Positions 31,262 through 43,262 of a DNA stretch of 64,000 bases are shown piece by piece. The translations under genes and the position numbers were made by a program. Every line of letters begins with the position of its first letter. Positions within the stretch are counted from its first letter, which is position 1. The notes below the pieces were generated by a model. That model did not search any database. It saw nothing but the letters and a program-made list of their open reading frames with translations, and was not told where the DNA came from. This DNA comes from Sphaerolaimus hirsutus (Eukaryota; Nematoda; Chromadorea; Monhysterida; Sphaerolaimidae): contig OZ038450.1 in assembly GCA_964036195.1 (NCBI GenBank), positions 33,311,197 to 33,375,196 on the forward strand, read 5' to 3'.

Positions 31262-34200
31262 GTCAGATCGGGGGGGAGGGATTTTTTTGGGGGTGGGGCG
31301 TTATTATTGGGGGTCAAACTTTTTGGGGGGAAGGGGGCTATTTTTTGGGGGTGCTAATTTTTTTTTTTTTTGGGGGGGGGGGTGTGTAGATTGTGACTTG
31401 TGGCTGAATGGGGCTGATGATAAAAATTCTCGAAAATGTCCTGTAAAGTGTAAAGTTTCAACCAAATTTATCAAAGATAGTGTAAAATGTCGTTTTGTAA
31501 AATTTCAAATAGAATGTTAGTTGTAAAAATCTTTTTTTTCAAACAATCTCATCTGAAAAGTAAAGTGCCGGCTAATATAATTGAGCTTTTGATGACATCT
31601 GGATTCCATCAATTGTATCTCACTCCCCAAGCACAGTTGGGCCAAGTGGTATGGTGTGGAGTTGCCCCCAGGTGTTTACTACATACACCCCTGGGGGGAC
31701 CCCTGTGGCTGCTCTGATGTAGCCACAGGGGCATGTCCCATAAAAATTATCAAATTTTCATCTGGCCATTATAAATGAGCTTTTTTAAAATTTGGTTGAA
31801 ATAGGCATTTTACCGGAAATTTTTCTTTACATGATATTTTACAGGGTGCGATCTCCCATCACAGTCAAGGGTATAACTCATGGGGGAAATTTTTCCTCAG
31901 TCAGCTGATAAGGGGGGTTTTTCAAAGGGGGGGCTAATCGAGAAATTACGATATATTTGCCTTTACCTGGTAAAAACATATTGTCTTTTTCAGCTAATAT
32001 TGCCGCAGCCGGATGGCGTTCTGAGGCTGCAGATAGTTGAGGCGCGACAGTTGGAAAACAAAGATATAGGTTTTATCAGAAAGGGCAGGTCTGACCCCTA
32101 TGCTGTTGTTAGCCTAGGCACACAGGTAGGGTAGATACCATTCAATTTAAAATCTACTGGATAGATGAATGATAATAAAAGTGGTATTACAGTAACCGGC
32201 AATCAGAAGGTAGTAAAAAATAATAATAAATGACGAGTAAAATCGTGATGGGTCAAGTGACATGTAAACTTGCAAATGACAAGGAAATTTGTAAGAATAA
32301 GAATAGTCGTAATTTACAAGTTTGCTTGTCATCTGACTTACTAATATGACTTTTCTAGTCACTTGCCGACTTGCGCATATGGCCGCAGAATCAATTTAAA
32401 TGTCAATAAAAATAACTCCAACCAACCAATCAGTCTCAAAAATCACTAAATTTTACAAAACAAATTATAACCAAACCACTTGCAGACATACAAAACCAAA
32501 GTGATTCAAAACAACTTGCATCCAGTCTGGAATGAGAATTTTGAATTGTCAGTTGACGCGGCGAGTGATCAGCAATTGCGAATTGAACTGTTTGATGAGG
32601 ATGCTGGCAAAGATGAGGAGTTGGGTAGATTGATGTTAGATATGTCCTATATTAGACAGAGGTGAGGGACAAGTTTTTTTATCATTTTCACTTGAGGAAC
32701 ACTCAAAATCTCTCTGCGAATTGTTCATGGCAATATGCCAAACTTTTTGTTTTTTGTTCAGTACACTACTTGTATTGCTCATGATTTTGTGTCGTCATGG
32801 GTGCACATCTTTGTTTCCACTCCCTACAACTGAAATCTAGGGGCAGTGAAAGTAACAACATGCATGCACAACCACAAAACTAAAAAGGAAAGTTTAGTAG
32901 ATTGCCAGGAAACATTCTGACACATATTTTGGGTGGTGACCAAGTGAGAATGGTATCTAACAGTATTCAATATACATGTCAGTGCCCCCACAGATGCCTG
33001 GCTCAGACAGCTTCGAGCATGCAGTCTGCCAACTTGCAGCTGACCCCCGAGCAGCCAGTGCCACCTGCGACTGCAGATGAGTGGTTTGAGTTGGAAGCAT
33101 GCCAAACTGGTGAACTGCGACTGCAGATGCAGTGGCTTGTGCTGACCACTGATGTGAAGGTAAGTCACTGGCGATCTGTGACACAGGTTGGGTACATTGT
33201 CAGAATGGGCACCATGATTTGGGACTTTGAAATGTCAGAATTGGGATACTGATACCTTTTGTATGCCATGTGGAGTTGTGCCTTTCGCGTTTCTCACCAA
33301 CTTGAGTCAGAACAATGTTCAAATACACATGACTGCAGGTGCACATTATGCAACCTGTGTGGACTAAAACCTGAATTGACATGGAAACCAGTTGACATCA
33401 TTTGTCAACCATTGTGCATACTACCATACAGTGTTTGTCTTAATCAAATAACCTCAGGTATTTTCAGACATGATTCCATCTTCAACTTTCAGGTTTTAAA
33501 AGAACCACCAAGCAGAGATGGCACGTGGATGCGTGGCAACAGAACTATGCATGATGCGGCCCTACTCGTTTATGTGGACAATGTCGCTGACTTGCCCGTG
33601 AGTATTTTTTTAGTTGACTCAGTTGCAGTGACATTTTTGGTTTCTCACAGCCGGCATTTTTCGTTCCACTCTTTTCACATTTGTTCAGTGGTATTTTAGC
33701 ACATTCGCATCGCTAGCTAACTGAGTAGACAGATTTTATCTGCTGCCGCATGCTATTTTATACGTAAATATGTGCACTTTGCATGTGCTAGCGAGAGAAA
33801 GAGCTGAAAATAGGTAGTTTGCACAAGAATTTCTATTGATATGCATTGTTTGCATTTTTCCATGGTGCCTGGGCGCTGGGCCATTCTCCGTTTGAAGAAT
33901 CAGGAACGTATCCAGGATTTTTGAGGGGGGGGGGGTTGCTTGTTTATGGAGCCCAGCGAACGGGGGGGGGGGGGCTCAGCCTAAATTCTACCTACACAGT
34001 GAAGGAATGGCGCCATTCGTAGGCACCATACCATGGCGCCATTGGCGTTGGCACTGGCGCCAGGAACAGCTTTTTATGTACGTAAATATACATACATTTC
34101 ACAACGAGGGAGCGCACGTCAGAGTTCATTTTTAGGGATTTGTGTCTACCGGGACAAATCTGCTGATAATATGAGGGCATAGGGGGGGGGGGGGAATGCG

Positions 34201-37200
34201 CGCTTCCGCGAAAAAATTTGAACATACCATACCATGAATTTTTTTAGGAAAAGCTGCATTTCCCGGGAATTTCTTGGTCTCATCCCGGGAACGGGGGGGG
34301 GGGCTACAGCCCCCCCTGCCCCCCTGGATACGGTCTTGTGAAGAATGGATTCATTACGCCTAATGTTTGTTACTAAAGTGAAAAAATTGTTTTGCCCAGA
34401 TATTTTTTATGGATAATTGGTGGTCCCAAATCATTAATGTCATTTCCTTCAAATGCAGCCAATATTTAAAATACATTGTATTCTCTGATAAATATGAGTC
34501 TTGTCGATTTATCACCACGTCACAACATCATAAATTTTAGTTCGGTCAGACTGTTTCACTTTTTTACCAATCTTCGCGCCGCCACTGGAAAGATGTCCGG
34601 CTAATTCCGCAACTGTAGAAATACAAAAAAAAAATTTGAAATGGGAAGTAAAAATTTAAAAGAAACATAAATTTAGTTGTGAGAAGTGAAATGTGAAAAA
34701 GTTTACTTTTTAATTTTGTCTGTTTTTAAGCGTTTTTGTCACTTCCCATTTGTTTGCTTTTTAAACTTTGTACTTAAATACTTCACATTTCACTTCTCAC
34801 TTCTAAACTGATTTTTTTTCTTCTCAACTTAGGGATTGGCACCAGGCCGCAAGTTGAAATATAGATAAACGTAAGGCGCGAATAAGCACACGGTTCAATG
34901 TTCTCAGTCGCGAGTGGGGCGCCTTAACTGCGCCTTACGCTTCAATTGGATCTGGCCCCAGCATCATGTATTTATGCAGTGCATCTCATGCACAGATGAC
35001 CCACATTGTATCCTTAACAATAAGTGTAATTTTAGCTGTATCTCTCAGCTGGTGGTCACGTGCCCGCACATTCACATTTGGCTACATTTATGTGACATAG
35101 GCGCCAAGATATTTATCAAGTGATGTGCGCTGGCGCCACTTTCTGACAATTTTTCATCAATGTCATTTTGTTTCTGAGCACATTTTTCTCATTTTAATGA
35201 GCACCCTATTTACCTATTTATGTATCGTAACGATATTCTTGAAATAGCCCCCCCCAAAAAAAAAACAAAAACAAAAACAACAACAACAAACAAACACAAC
35301 AACTGTAAATGTACCTAAACTTGTTGGGTGATTTTTTTTCTATTTATGAATTTTGTTCAAGATCTACTGTTATGTTTACTATTTTACTCTGTTTAACTGT
35401 TTTTAATTGTAAAATATAATTGAGGCCTCTACTTCTAAAAGTCGACAAGTCCACAAAATGTGATTTTGAGTAAATCGCATTTTAAGTTTCAGACCCAATA
35501 CCAGGCCCGTGGTGCGTGTCCAATTTGGCTCTCTCATGCTTTCCATTAAGTTCCATATGTTGACAATAAAGTGTCAAGTTTTCAGCCCCTGCTTTCAACC
35601 TTTATGTGAAAAATTGGGTGTCCATAAAGTTCCATGCGGTCAGAGCAAAACTGTTTTTGGGTATGAATTGGACTTCTTGCACTAACAAACATTTTTGTTC
35701 CCGGGGAGGCCGAGGCTGCCTATGGGCAATTTATGCACTTATCGACTTTTAGAAGTAGCTGTCCATAGTGGACATATAACATTTCTTGCTATTTTTCCCA
35801 TAAAAAAGGAAGCGGAGGGATGGACTTGTCGACTTCTTGCCCGAAATTTTTGCATTTTTCCCAAAAAATGTAAAATTTGGCACTTTGCCATATGGGCATG
35901 TGAGGTCAAAAATTTTATGGAAAATGATAATAAATGTGCGGAAGTAGCCCCAGATGACGTTTCCGGGTCTAACTCGAAATTTTCATATTTTGGACTTGTC
36001 GACTTTTAGAAGTAGACGCCTCAATTCTTAACACTAAACGTTGCACATCGATTGCATGATATAATTTTTCAATACAACAGCTGCCGGTGGATTCCAAGCG
36101 GCGACGGAAAATGCCGTTTAGCAGGCAGGTCGGACAAATGTAGTTTTGTGTTTATTTTTGTTTCTGTTTTTTGTTCTAACACTGCCCCTGGTTTGTTAGT
36201 GGTATGTTTTGTAATGTTTGTGTGTTCCTTCATACAGTATTTATAACTTTTCAGACTGTGCCAAACAAATGTTGTCACCGTTTTTCGGTAAAAATCATGC
36301 CTCAAAATTCTTATTCACCCAAAGTGGTATTTATCAGTGGTAGGTATTCACTCAATGCAAAAATTTTTTTCGTCTTTATTCATATGTTAGATTTCATTGC
36401 GAGGTGTGCGGTCGGTGGATAACAAATAATTGCCATTATTCGCTTTCCCCAATGCAGGGTCACTTCTGTGTCCGTGGAAAGTTTTGCTGTAGAATTGGGA
36501 ATACCATTTAGAGTACAGTGGCGGTTACAGAAGAGCTGTTAAAAGTACTGAAAAAGTAAACGTAAACGTAAAGTATTTTTACTTTACTAACATGAGTACA
36601 GAAAACGTAAAGTATTTTATTTTTACTTTTACACTGCGTAAAAGGTGATTAAAATACTTTTTTCAAGAGAAAACGTAAAAATGAGTATTTTTTTCCAGGG
36701 AAAACGTAAAAATGGGTATTTTTCTCACAGAAAACGTAAAAGTGAGTATTTTTCTCACAAAAATAACGTAAAAATTGGTGCTTTTTCAATTTTTACGCTG
36801 AAATACATCAAAGATGTGTGTTTTTCTCCCCTGGTAAGTATTTCTTAGGAAAATGTCCTATGTTTGACACTTTCTGTCTGGAAAATTACATTTTCTGTCC
36901 CCTTAAAATACGTTTTCTGTACTCGCGTACTTTCAAAAAGTACGCGAGTAAGCGAGTACCGGTATTTTTTTCGGGATGAAACGTAAACGTATTTACGCAG
37001 TACGCAAGTATACGTATTTATCGAGTAAACGTAACATAACAGTACCTCATTTTCACTAGATCCGATATTCGTTCTGCACACTCTACAAAATATTCATGTA
37101 TGTATTCCTGTCTGCACATCCATGTAATCACGTCCAAACCTCCCCTCCAAAATCCAAGTACACCCAACCCCCCCCCCCCCCGTTTAGTACCCGAAAGCGA

Positions 37201-40200
37201 ACCTGGCGCCGTCCCCCCTGCTCGAGTTGAGTCTCGGCTCGGAGACCCGCCGCACATTGCCCAAGTGGAGCACCAGCAACCCCGCCTGGCAGGAAAAGTT
37301 TGTGTTCTTCGTGTCGCAGCCGGACACGCAGCATCTACAGATTAGGGTGAGGGGGTTTTTTTCTGGGGGGGGTGGGGGGCGGATGTTTTTGGTGATTTTT
37401 TTTTGGGTGGGGCGAATTATATTAAAAGATCGGTGAATGTGAGGGTGGCGCCCCACTCCCGTAAATTTTATCCATGTGCTGATAGAATGGCGCAAGGCGC
37501 CCTCCGTGGCGCCATTATTGCCATTGACGTTAGCGCCAGGGTTCGCTAAAGCGCCTTTTACACTGAGAGGTGTGACGACAAAAATGCAATTCAGCCATTT
37601 TTGTTGGGATACATATGAAATAATTTACATATGTGAAGCCTCAACCACCGACAATTAGAAAAAAGTGTGTGATATTGTGTGCATGAACACGCAATGCTTC
37701 ACACATGAAAAATATTTCATATGTATCGCACAAAAATGGCTGAAAAATCGCATTTTTGTCGTCACAGTGTAAACGCTTTCTAAAAGTGTATTGTTTCCAC
37801 CCCCCACACCCCCGCATTTTTAAACCTCCTGTTCTTACTTCACACCACTTTAACTGGTGAATTTAGTGGGGGGTGCGTTTTTTCAAGCATATATTTCCTG
37901 TATATACATGCACAAAGTACCCCCCTTCCCCAGGCGCTGGACTCGAACACGAAACGGTCGCTAGGCACGTGTCTGTTGTCTCTGCGCTCCCTACTGAGCG
38001 AACCAGGGTTGGAAATGCGCCAACAAACCTTCCCACTGGCGTTGGGCACGCACACGGCGCCGCTGGTGCCAGTCCCAAGCCCTGTAAAGTGTAAAGTAAA
38101 GTGTCAAATGTAAAGTCAAATGCTAAGTAAAGTGTCAATTGTCATGCAAAGTTCAGTAATAAAATCTTCTTTTTTTTGTTTCGATTGACACTTTACTTAG
38201 CATTTGACTTTACATTTGACACTTTACTTTACACTTTACAGGGCTTGGGACTGCCCCCAGGTCATGACGGTCAGACTGCGGCCGCTGACCGGCATGAAGA
38301 AGTCCGACTTGATGCACGCCTTGGTCGGCGCCAATGGAAGACCCGTTCCGGGCGCCGACCAAATTGAAAGTATGGCTCAGGGTGGGTTGCCATTTCGTTG
38401 TGGGGTGGATTGGGGTTTTTTTCGACAGGCGGCTTACGTTAAGTTTTGCCGCAGCATATACCGCACGATTTGATAATTTTGCGTACCATACCATAAGTGG
38501 ACGATTCACCTTTGCCGTGAAGATTACCACAACTTTCGTCGTTTACCTTACCGTATAGTTTACCGCAAGTCGTACCGTTTGACACCATACCCACCTTCAT
38601 CACCAAACGTACCGAAAACCTATCATCTCTAGGGTGCCAAATGGTCCGACTCGGTAAACTCTACGGTACGGTGCGGTGAACAACGATGGGTGAGTTCTCA
38701 AAATAAAAAAACTTTCTGTATTTTGAGTTTTTCAAAAATGAATATCTGTGTTTTAAGTTTTTTTCACGAAAAAACTTGAGTTTCTGTTTTATTTCTGTGT
38801 TTTTTGAAAAAACTTGAGTTTTTTGGTAAAAACTCAAGTTTTTTCATAAAAACTCAAGTTTTTTAGTAAAAACTCAAGTTTTTTATAAAAACTCAAGTTT
38901 TTTTGGTAAAAACTCGAGTGGTTTTACAAAAACTTGCGTTTTACAGCATTTTACCGTTGGAACAGTGGTTTTCTTATCAAATATTGGTTTTGCATACGTT
39001 TTGTCACGTATTGGAAAATATTCATTAGTTCACTGGAGCTAGTTCCAAATGGGTGACCAATACCTTTGACAGCTTAGGAGGTGAGGAGCCCTCAGCTCAA
39101 TTGTGTGAGCTAGCAGACCCTGGTGGACACTCCTCAACACTTTGATCACAGTCCCTAATATTGTTGAAACCACCAGGAGATGCGGACACCATTATTTTTT
39201 GGATACTTATTTCATCATTAGACTTGAATACTATGTACATGGCAAATACACACTATACATACATGCATACCTTATGTATGCACATACACACATTGTTCAG
39301 TTCAAATCTTGTGCCTTCAATTGCTTGGATAAAAAAACTCAAAAAACATTTCCGTATTTTCTGTGTTTCCGTGTTTCCGTGTTCTCCAAAAAATAACTCA
39401 TTTGAGTTTCCGTGTTTTTCAAAATTGTTGAGTTTCCGTGTTTCTGTGTTAAACAAAAACACGGAAACTCATTGAGTTTCCGTATTTAATATGTGTGTTT
39501 TTGCCATCGTTGGCGGTGAATTCTATAAGATGCAATATGGTAAGTCTTGAAAATCGCCTTAAGTGGTAAAGTGCGGTAATTTTGAAAAGAGCGGTAAATG
39601 GTGCGCTGCGGTAAACTTTCTAATCAAGCCAGCCCATTTAGCCCAAGTGCCCCCCGTTTAGGCAGCTCAACTAGCAACGCCAAACCACCCCTCCCTTCGG
39701 GCCGGCCGTCGTCACCAATGTCTCTGATCCTGGACGTGCCCAATGCGAACAACAACAACAACCGGTTGGCTGGCAGCGGCGGCAGACACAGCGACACTGC
39801 GAGCGTCGGTGGGCGCAGTCTCATGAAGAGAAGGGGCTTTTTGGGAAGGCTCAGGTTAGTTGGGGGGAGAAGTGACGTTTGTGGTGTTATTATACTGTCG
39901 TTCTCTTTTTGTCACGGCGGGTTGTGACCCAGTTATTTTTCGTTATCTTTTCACTTTTGGCCGACCGGGTGGAGTATTCAGGATTACAAGGGGGCTTATT
40001 CGAGGTTTACGGTAAAGTCGGCAGACATTTCATCCTACAAAATCGGAGAGTTAGAATTCGCTCGTGAATAGAGCGAACAATGAAACTTGTGTCCCACGCG
40101 GACGCTAGAAATTGAAAAAGAAAATCATATTAAAAGAAAAATGGACGTTTCGCTGCGGCCGTGCATGCCACGCCCTAGTTATCTACATTGCTCGTTGAAA

Positions 40201-42756
40201 GCGAAAGAATTTGACCGTTCAAACTACTGTTTTTGTTTTTAGTTTAGTTTTTCATTTGTTGGCTCTGTTCCAACAGAAGAGAACTTGGCAGCCGGCCAAA
40301 ATTTCGAAATCCGCTATAAATATGAATACAATAGGCTCACACTAGCTAGAGAACCACGTATATAAACAAAAATAGCGATTATGAAGGTGGAAATTGGCAA
40401 AGCTAAGCAAATTTTAACGATTTGCAGCTAACTCTCAGTTTTCACTCTCATTTGTATAATACGCAACTGGAAACTGGGATAAGGGCCAAGTTTTCATACG
40501 TGAATATTGCGTCACAATACCCAATGCCGTCATGCACTCTCCACTGGAGAGATTGACGCAAATGTTTGTAGGGCGATACGTCTGCCGACTTTATCTATCA
40601 AATTCCAACCCCCCCCCCACAGATCGTCGTCGAAGCGGCGCACGGCGAGCGTGTCGTCGCTGTTCCGGTCGGGCCACTGCGGCCACGTGCAACTGGCGCT
40701 GCAGTACCACAGCGAGTCCCACCAGCTGGTGGTCGTGCTGCACAGGGCCGAGTCAGTACAGCTGGGGGGGGGGCTTTGTGCGTGTTTTTGAAACACTATG
40801 CAGAGGACCGATTTTTCGTTAAACTATTTTCAAAACCGATAAAGATTTGCTCCACAAGTCCTTAGACAGCTGGACGACGATATGGGGTCAGAGTCATAGG
40901 ATAGATGGATTGCTGAGCTTCACGTTCGGTGATGCCTAGGGTGTCAACAAACTTTTTTTTCGGAAAACGGAAACGGAAAAAATGGCAATTGCCGGAAAAC
41001 GGAAAACAAGATGCCGGAAAATGGAAACGGAAATGGAAAAATTGCTTATGAAATTTTGCTGGAAACAAGAAAAATTCCCATAATTGTTAACCTGCATGCA
41101 TGTCTACCAGTTTGGTCGAATCAGAAAACAGAAAGTTGAGCCGGAAAATGGAAAAACGTTTGAAAAACAGACAATTGAGCCGAAAAACGGAAAAAAGACG
41201 GAAAAACTGAAAATTTAGGCAGAAAACGGAAAATGAGCCGGAAAAACTGTAACGAAAAAAAATTATCAGCCGGAAAACAGAAACGGAAAAAAATTGCCGG
41301 CGGAAACGTAAAACGGAAAGTTGACACCCTAGTGATGCCCCCCATTGGAGACTCCATCAGGCGCAGTTCGACAAATCTTCCCTTTCACATTAATTTCCCC
41401 CCTGATTCCACCCCCCCCCACTTGCAGGAATCTCACGAGCGTGTCAGCTACTGGAGGGGCGGATCCCTACTGCCAATTGAAGCTGCTGCCCACGTCTCAC
41501 AGCGCGGCCAAACACAAACACAGATCGAATATAATCGCCAGCGACATGAACCCAGTGTGGGATGAGTCGTTTATGTTTGCCTTGGCGCCCAGCGCTCTGA
41601 GAACGGCCGCTGTGAGGATCACAGTCAAGGATGGCGGCAATTTCGGAGCCTTTTCCAAGCCGCCTGTGTTGGGGGTGGTGCGTTTGGGGGGGGGGGGTTC
41701 GGGGTGGGGCAGGCCTGATACGCACATTTGCCCGTTTTTGTCACTTGACACTTTTTCAAGTTATTTTCAGATATGAGTAAAGTGAAAAAAAGTTGCGCAA
41801 TGACATAAGTGAACTTTTTTCATATCACTCATATCTGAAAATCACTTGAAAATGTGTCAATTGAGAAAAAAACAGTGAAAAATAGCCGTTCGGGGGGGGG
41901 GGGCCATGTACCTCCCTGCAAGCAAACTTGCTAGTATTATTACCCTGCTAGTAATTACTATGACCGTTGTGCAAAAGCGCTAACCCTTCAATTATGCACC
42001 CCAGCGCTGCATGTGTGCTCACGTGGGGGTGTGAGTGGGGGTGAATTTGCCACCGCATGTTTGGGCAGGGGGGTGCAGTCTCCATTGTTGCTAGGGCCCA
42101 TCCCGCATTAAAGCCCATTCCGCATCAAAGCCCATTCCGCATGTAGACCCATTATAGACACATTATGCCTGCAGGGATACGAAAGGGGGGTGGGTAACAC
42201 CACCCCAAACCGCCCAGCTATTTCTATATCCCTGGCGCAATTTTTTTGGCTACATTCCCCTGAACACCCCCCACCCGCAAATTGCCTAGCTATCTAGCTA
42301 TCTGGAGCGCTTTTGAGCAATTCTACCCTAATTTTCACTAAAATTCCCTATTTTTCATACTTCTTATAGATTTTCACCTTCAAAATAACTATGTGTTTTA
42401 TTACCTATTTTCAACATGCCAGGTATAATTAAATGTGTTCCGGGTCAACATGCGGGATGGGCTTACATGCGGAATAGTGCACTGCCCTCCATTGTCGCTG
42501 CGGCTGGATTTATGTCAACTGACATTCACATTTTGCAAAGCAAGTTTTATGACGCTTTTTGGGTTGACGCAAACGCCAGACGCCAGCGTCATCATATCAC
42601 CAAGTCGAAGTTTTTCCAAAAAGCCTTTTGCGTATTCATTCATGTTTCATTTTGTTTTCATTTCAGATGCAGTTGAATTTGGTGGATTACGATCTTGCAA
42701 AATCGCCACTGGCAGCAAAATGGTTCGATCTGCAGCCGCCCAGTCTTTTAGAATGA
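28645..42756 (+). CDS. ESYT: Extended synaptotagmin (SMP + three C2 domains), 18 exons, 5' end missing
   Basis: Exons: 28645-28755, 28936-29017, 30030-30182, 30383-30436, 30908-30994, 31190-31261, 31994-32125, 32486-32661, 32994-33159, 33493-33597, 36081-36128, 37188-37346, 37934-38065, 38261-38381, 39629-39854, 40623-40751, 41428-41677, 42667-42756 (TGA). Phases agree throughout except one homopolymer slip in the first. Domain order is SMP lipid-transfer domain, C2A, C2B, low-complexity Ser/Asn linker, C2C. The family tethers the ER to the plasma membrane and moves glycerolipids between them, with C2 domains sensing calcium and PI(4,5)P2. The N-terminal membrane hairpin and the start of the SMP domain are not seen. 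Three of its introns are introner-like elements. Confidence 0.93.
29348..29588. mobile_element. CCGTATTTCCTCGAA MITE
   Basis: TA|CCGTATTTCCTCGAATTACC to GAGGAAATCCGG|TA, about 241 bp. Lies in an E-Syt intron. Closely similar to 24243-24484. Confidence 0.85.
30183..30382 (+). mobile_element. Introner-like intron, subfamily A (E-Syt)
   Basis: A 200-bp intron that is wholly an inverted-repeat element: GTGACAGTCCCAAGCCCTG / TAAAGTGTAAAGTAAAGTGT on the left, ACACTTTACAGGGCTTGGGA / CTGCCCGCAG on the right. The loop contains TTCAGTAATAAAATCTTTTC. Spliced frame APL|IPTPPMV is intact (phase 0). Confidence 0.88.
30995..31189 (+). mobile_element. Introner-like intron, subfamily A (E-Syt)
   Basis: 195 bp, CAG|GTGCCAGTCCCAAGCCC to GGGCTTGGGACTGCCCCCAG|. 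Same arms and loop as 30183-30382. Joins VVHQQ|MAAICVIPN, phase 0. Confidence 0.9.
31994..33159 (+). CDS. ESYT: E-Syt exons 7-9: C2A domain
   Basis: Exon 31994-32125 encodes PDGVLRLQIVEARQLENKDI then GRSDPYAVVSLGTQ. Exon 32486-32661 encodes YKTKVIQNNLHPVWNENFEL and ELFDEDAGKDEELG. Exon 32994-33159 encodes a spacer and DEWFELEACQTGELRLQMQW. The acidic residues of the calcium loops (KD, SDPY, FDEDAGKD) are all present, so calcium binding is expected. Confidence 0.95.
33493..38381 (+). CDS. ESYT: E-Syt exons 10-14: C2B domain
   Basis: Exons encode DAALLVYVDNVADLP, LPVDSKRRRKMPFSRQ (a 48-bp exon at 36081), LELSLGSETRRTLPKWSTSN / AWQEKFVFFVSQPDTQHLQI, SNTKRSLGTCLLSLRSLL, and VMTVRLRPLTGMKKSDLMHA. 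Loop acids are mostly absent, as in vertebrate E-Syt C2B, so it is probably calcium-independent. The intron at 38066-38260 is introner-like and phase 0 (APL|VMTVRL). Confidence 0.92.
33904..34333. mobile_element. G-tract MITE with CGTATCCAGG ends
   Basis: ACGTATCCAGGATTTTTG at left and CCCCTGGATACGG at right are inverted. The interior is full of poly-G. In an E-Syt intron. A related G-rich segment lies at about 43316-43665. Confidence 0.5.
35418..36026. mobile_element. MITE, AATTGAGGC...GCCTCAATT
   Basis: Inverted ends of about 38 bp (CTACTTCTAAAAGTCGACAA / TTGTCGACTTTTAGAAGTAG). 609 bp, no ORF. In the E-Syt intron just before the 48-bp exon. A fragment of its end is seen near 23515. Confidence 0.75.
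36535..37040. repeat. GTAAACGTA-word repeat
   Basis: Repeated AACGTAAA and AAACGTAAACGTA words with AAAGTACGCGAGTAAGCGAG near the right. Resembles the cores of the CAGAGTTG MITEs, but ends and target duplication were not identified. Confidence 0.5.
38066..38260 (+). mobile_element. Introner-like intron, subfamily A (E-Syt)
   Basis: 195 bp, CTG|GTGCCAGTCCCAAGCCC to GGGCTTGGGACTGCCCCCAG|. Arms are near-perfect inverted repeats over about 80 bp with the shared TTCAGTAATAAAATCTTCTT loop. Joins HTAPL|VMTVRL, phase 0. Confidence 0.92.
38681..39512. mobile_element. hAT-like MITE, CAACGATGG ends, 8-bp TSD
   Basis: CAACGATGGGTGAGTTCTC to CCATCGTTG with GCGGTGAA at 38673-38680 and 39513-39520. AAAACTCAAGTTTT words on the left and GTTTCCGTGTTT words on the right. 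E-Syt intron. Confidence 0.9.
39629..39854 (+). CDS. ESYT: E-Syt exon 15: Ser/Pro/Asn linker
   Basis: Encodes a low-complexity linker (SPFSPSAPRLGSSTSNAKPP, NANNNNNRLAGSGGRHSDTA, MKRRGFLGRLR) between C2B and C2C, as in other E-Syts. Phases fit both neighbours; the acceptor AATCAAG|CC is weak. Confidence 0.75.
40623..42756 (+). CDS. ESYT: E-Syt exons 16-18: C2C domain and C-terminus
   Basis: Encodes GHVQLALQYHSESHQLVVVL, then NLTSVSATGGADPYCQLKLL, KHKHRSNIIASDMNPVWDES, VRITVKDGGNFGAFSKPPVL, and finally MQLNLVDYDLAKSPLAAKWF-DLQPPSLLE with stop TGA at 42754. The final KWFDL matches the W-DL end of C2C. The basic KHKHR loop is where C2C contacts PI(4,5)P2. The donor of the middle exon could be at 41675 or 41678, both in a G run. 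Confidence 0.9.
40937..41331. mobile_element. hAT-like MITE, TAGGGTGTCAA ends, 8-bp TSD
   Basis: TAGGGTGTCAACAAAC to AAAGTTGACACCCTA, TSD GTGATGCC (40929-40936 and 41332-41339). Core made of GGAAAACGGAAA words. Same family as 46916-47412 and 52319-52979. Confidence 0.92.
42095..42478. repeat. Dispersed repeat, GCCCATTCCGCAT family (second copy)
   Basis: Direct partner of 28228-28590. Lies in the last E-Syt intron. Confidence 0.7.
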
Positions 42757-42966
42757 ATATTTCGTGTTTTTGCATTGTTTTCAGGAGAAAACGCAAAATA
42801 GTTATTATCTGTTCAATTATTTTAGTACAGATTGTTATGTTCGCTAGATTGATGTACAAACCTCTCTACGTCATCTGCGTTTATGGTTATTTAAGCGAAT
42901 GTATTGCAAATGCGAATATTCTTTTTTACCGGTGCTCTACTTATTTTGTGTTTTTGGCACCCCAAA

Positions 42967-42972
42967 AATAAA
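42967..42972 (+). terminator. Possible polyadenylation signal of E-Syt
   Basis: AATAAA 211 bp after the E-Syt stop codon, with a T-rich tract (CGCTTTTTTGTCTG) about 15 bp further on. Confidence 0.35.
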
Positions 42973-43120
42973 TTTCTGGGCGCTTTTTTGTCTGATGCAT
43001 TTCTATGCTGTTTTTATTCGAATTTCTTGCCTTGAAAATGTGCCACGGAGTTCTTGAAGGTTATGTCTACCATTTTGTTTGTTTTTTCATTTCTATTGTT
43101 TCTCCCTTTTGTGCCAAAAC

Positions 43121-43262
43121 TATGGGGCACTCCCAGACCATGTAAAATTTCGTAGTCATGTAGTCAACGAGTCATCGAGTTTGCTATTTTACATGGCAAT
43201 TTACATGACTTGTTACACTTTTATGACACTTGACATTTTACAGGGTCTGGGATTGGCACCAT
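43121..43262. mobile_element. Introner subfamily B-type element, intergenic
   Basis: Left GGGGCACTCCCAGACCATG, right ACATTTTACAGGGTCTGGGA-TTGGCACC, with complementary arms. About 142 bp, close to the size of the spliced copies, but no coding exon is recognised on either side. Confidence 0.55.
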
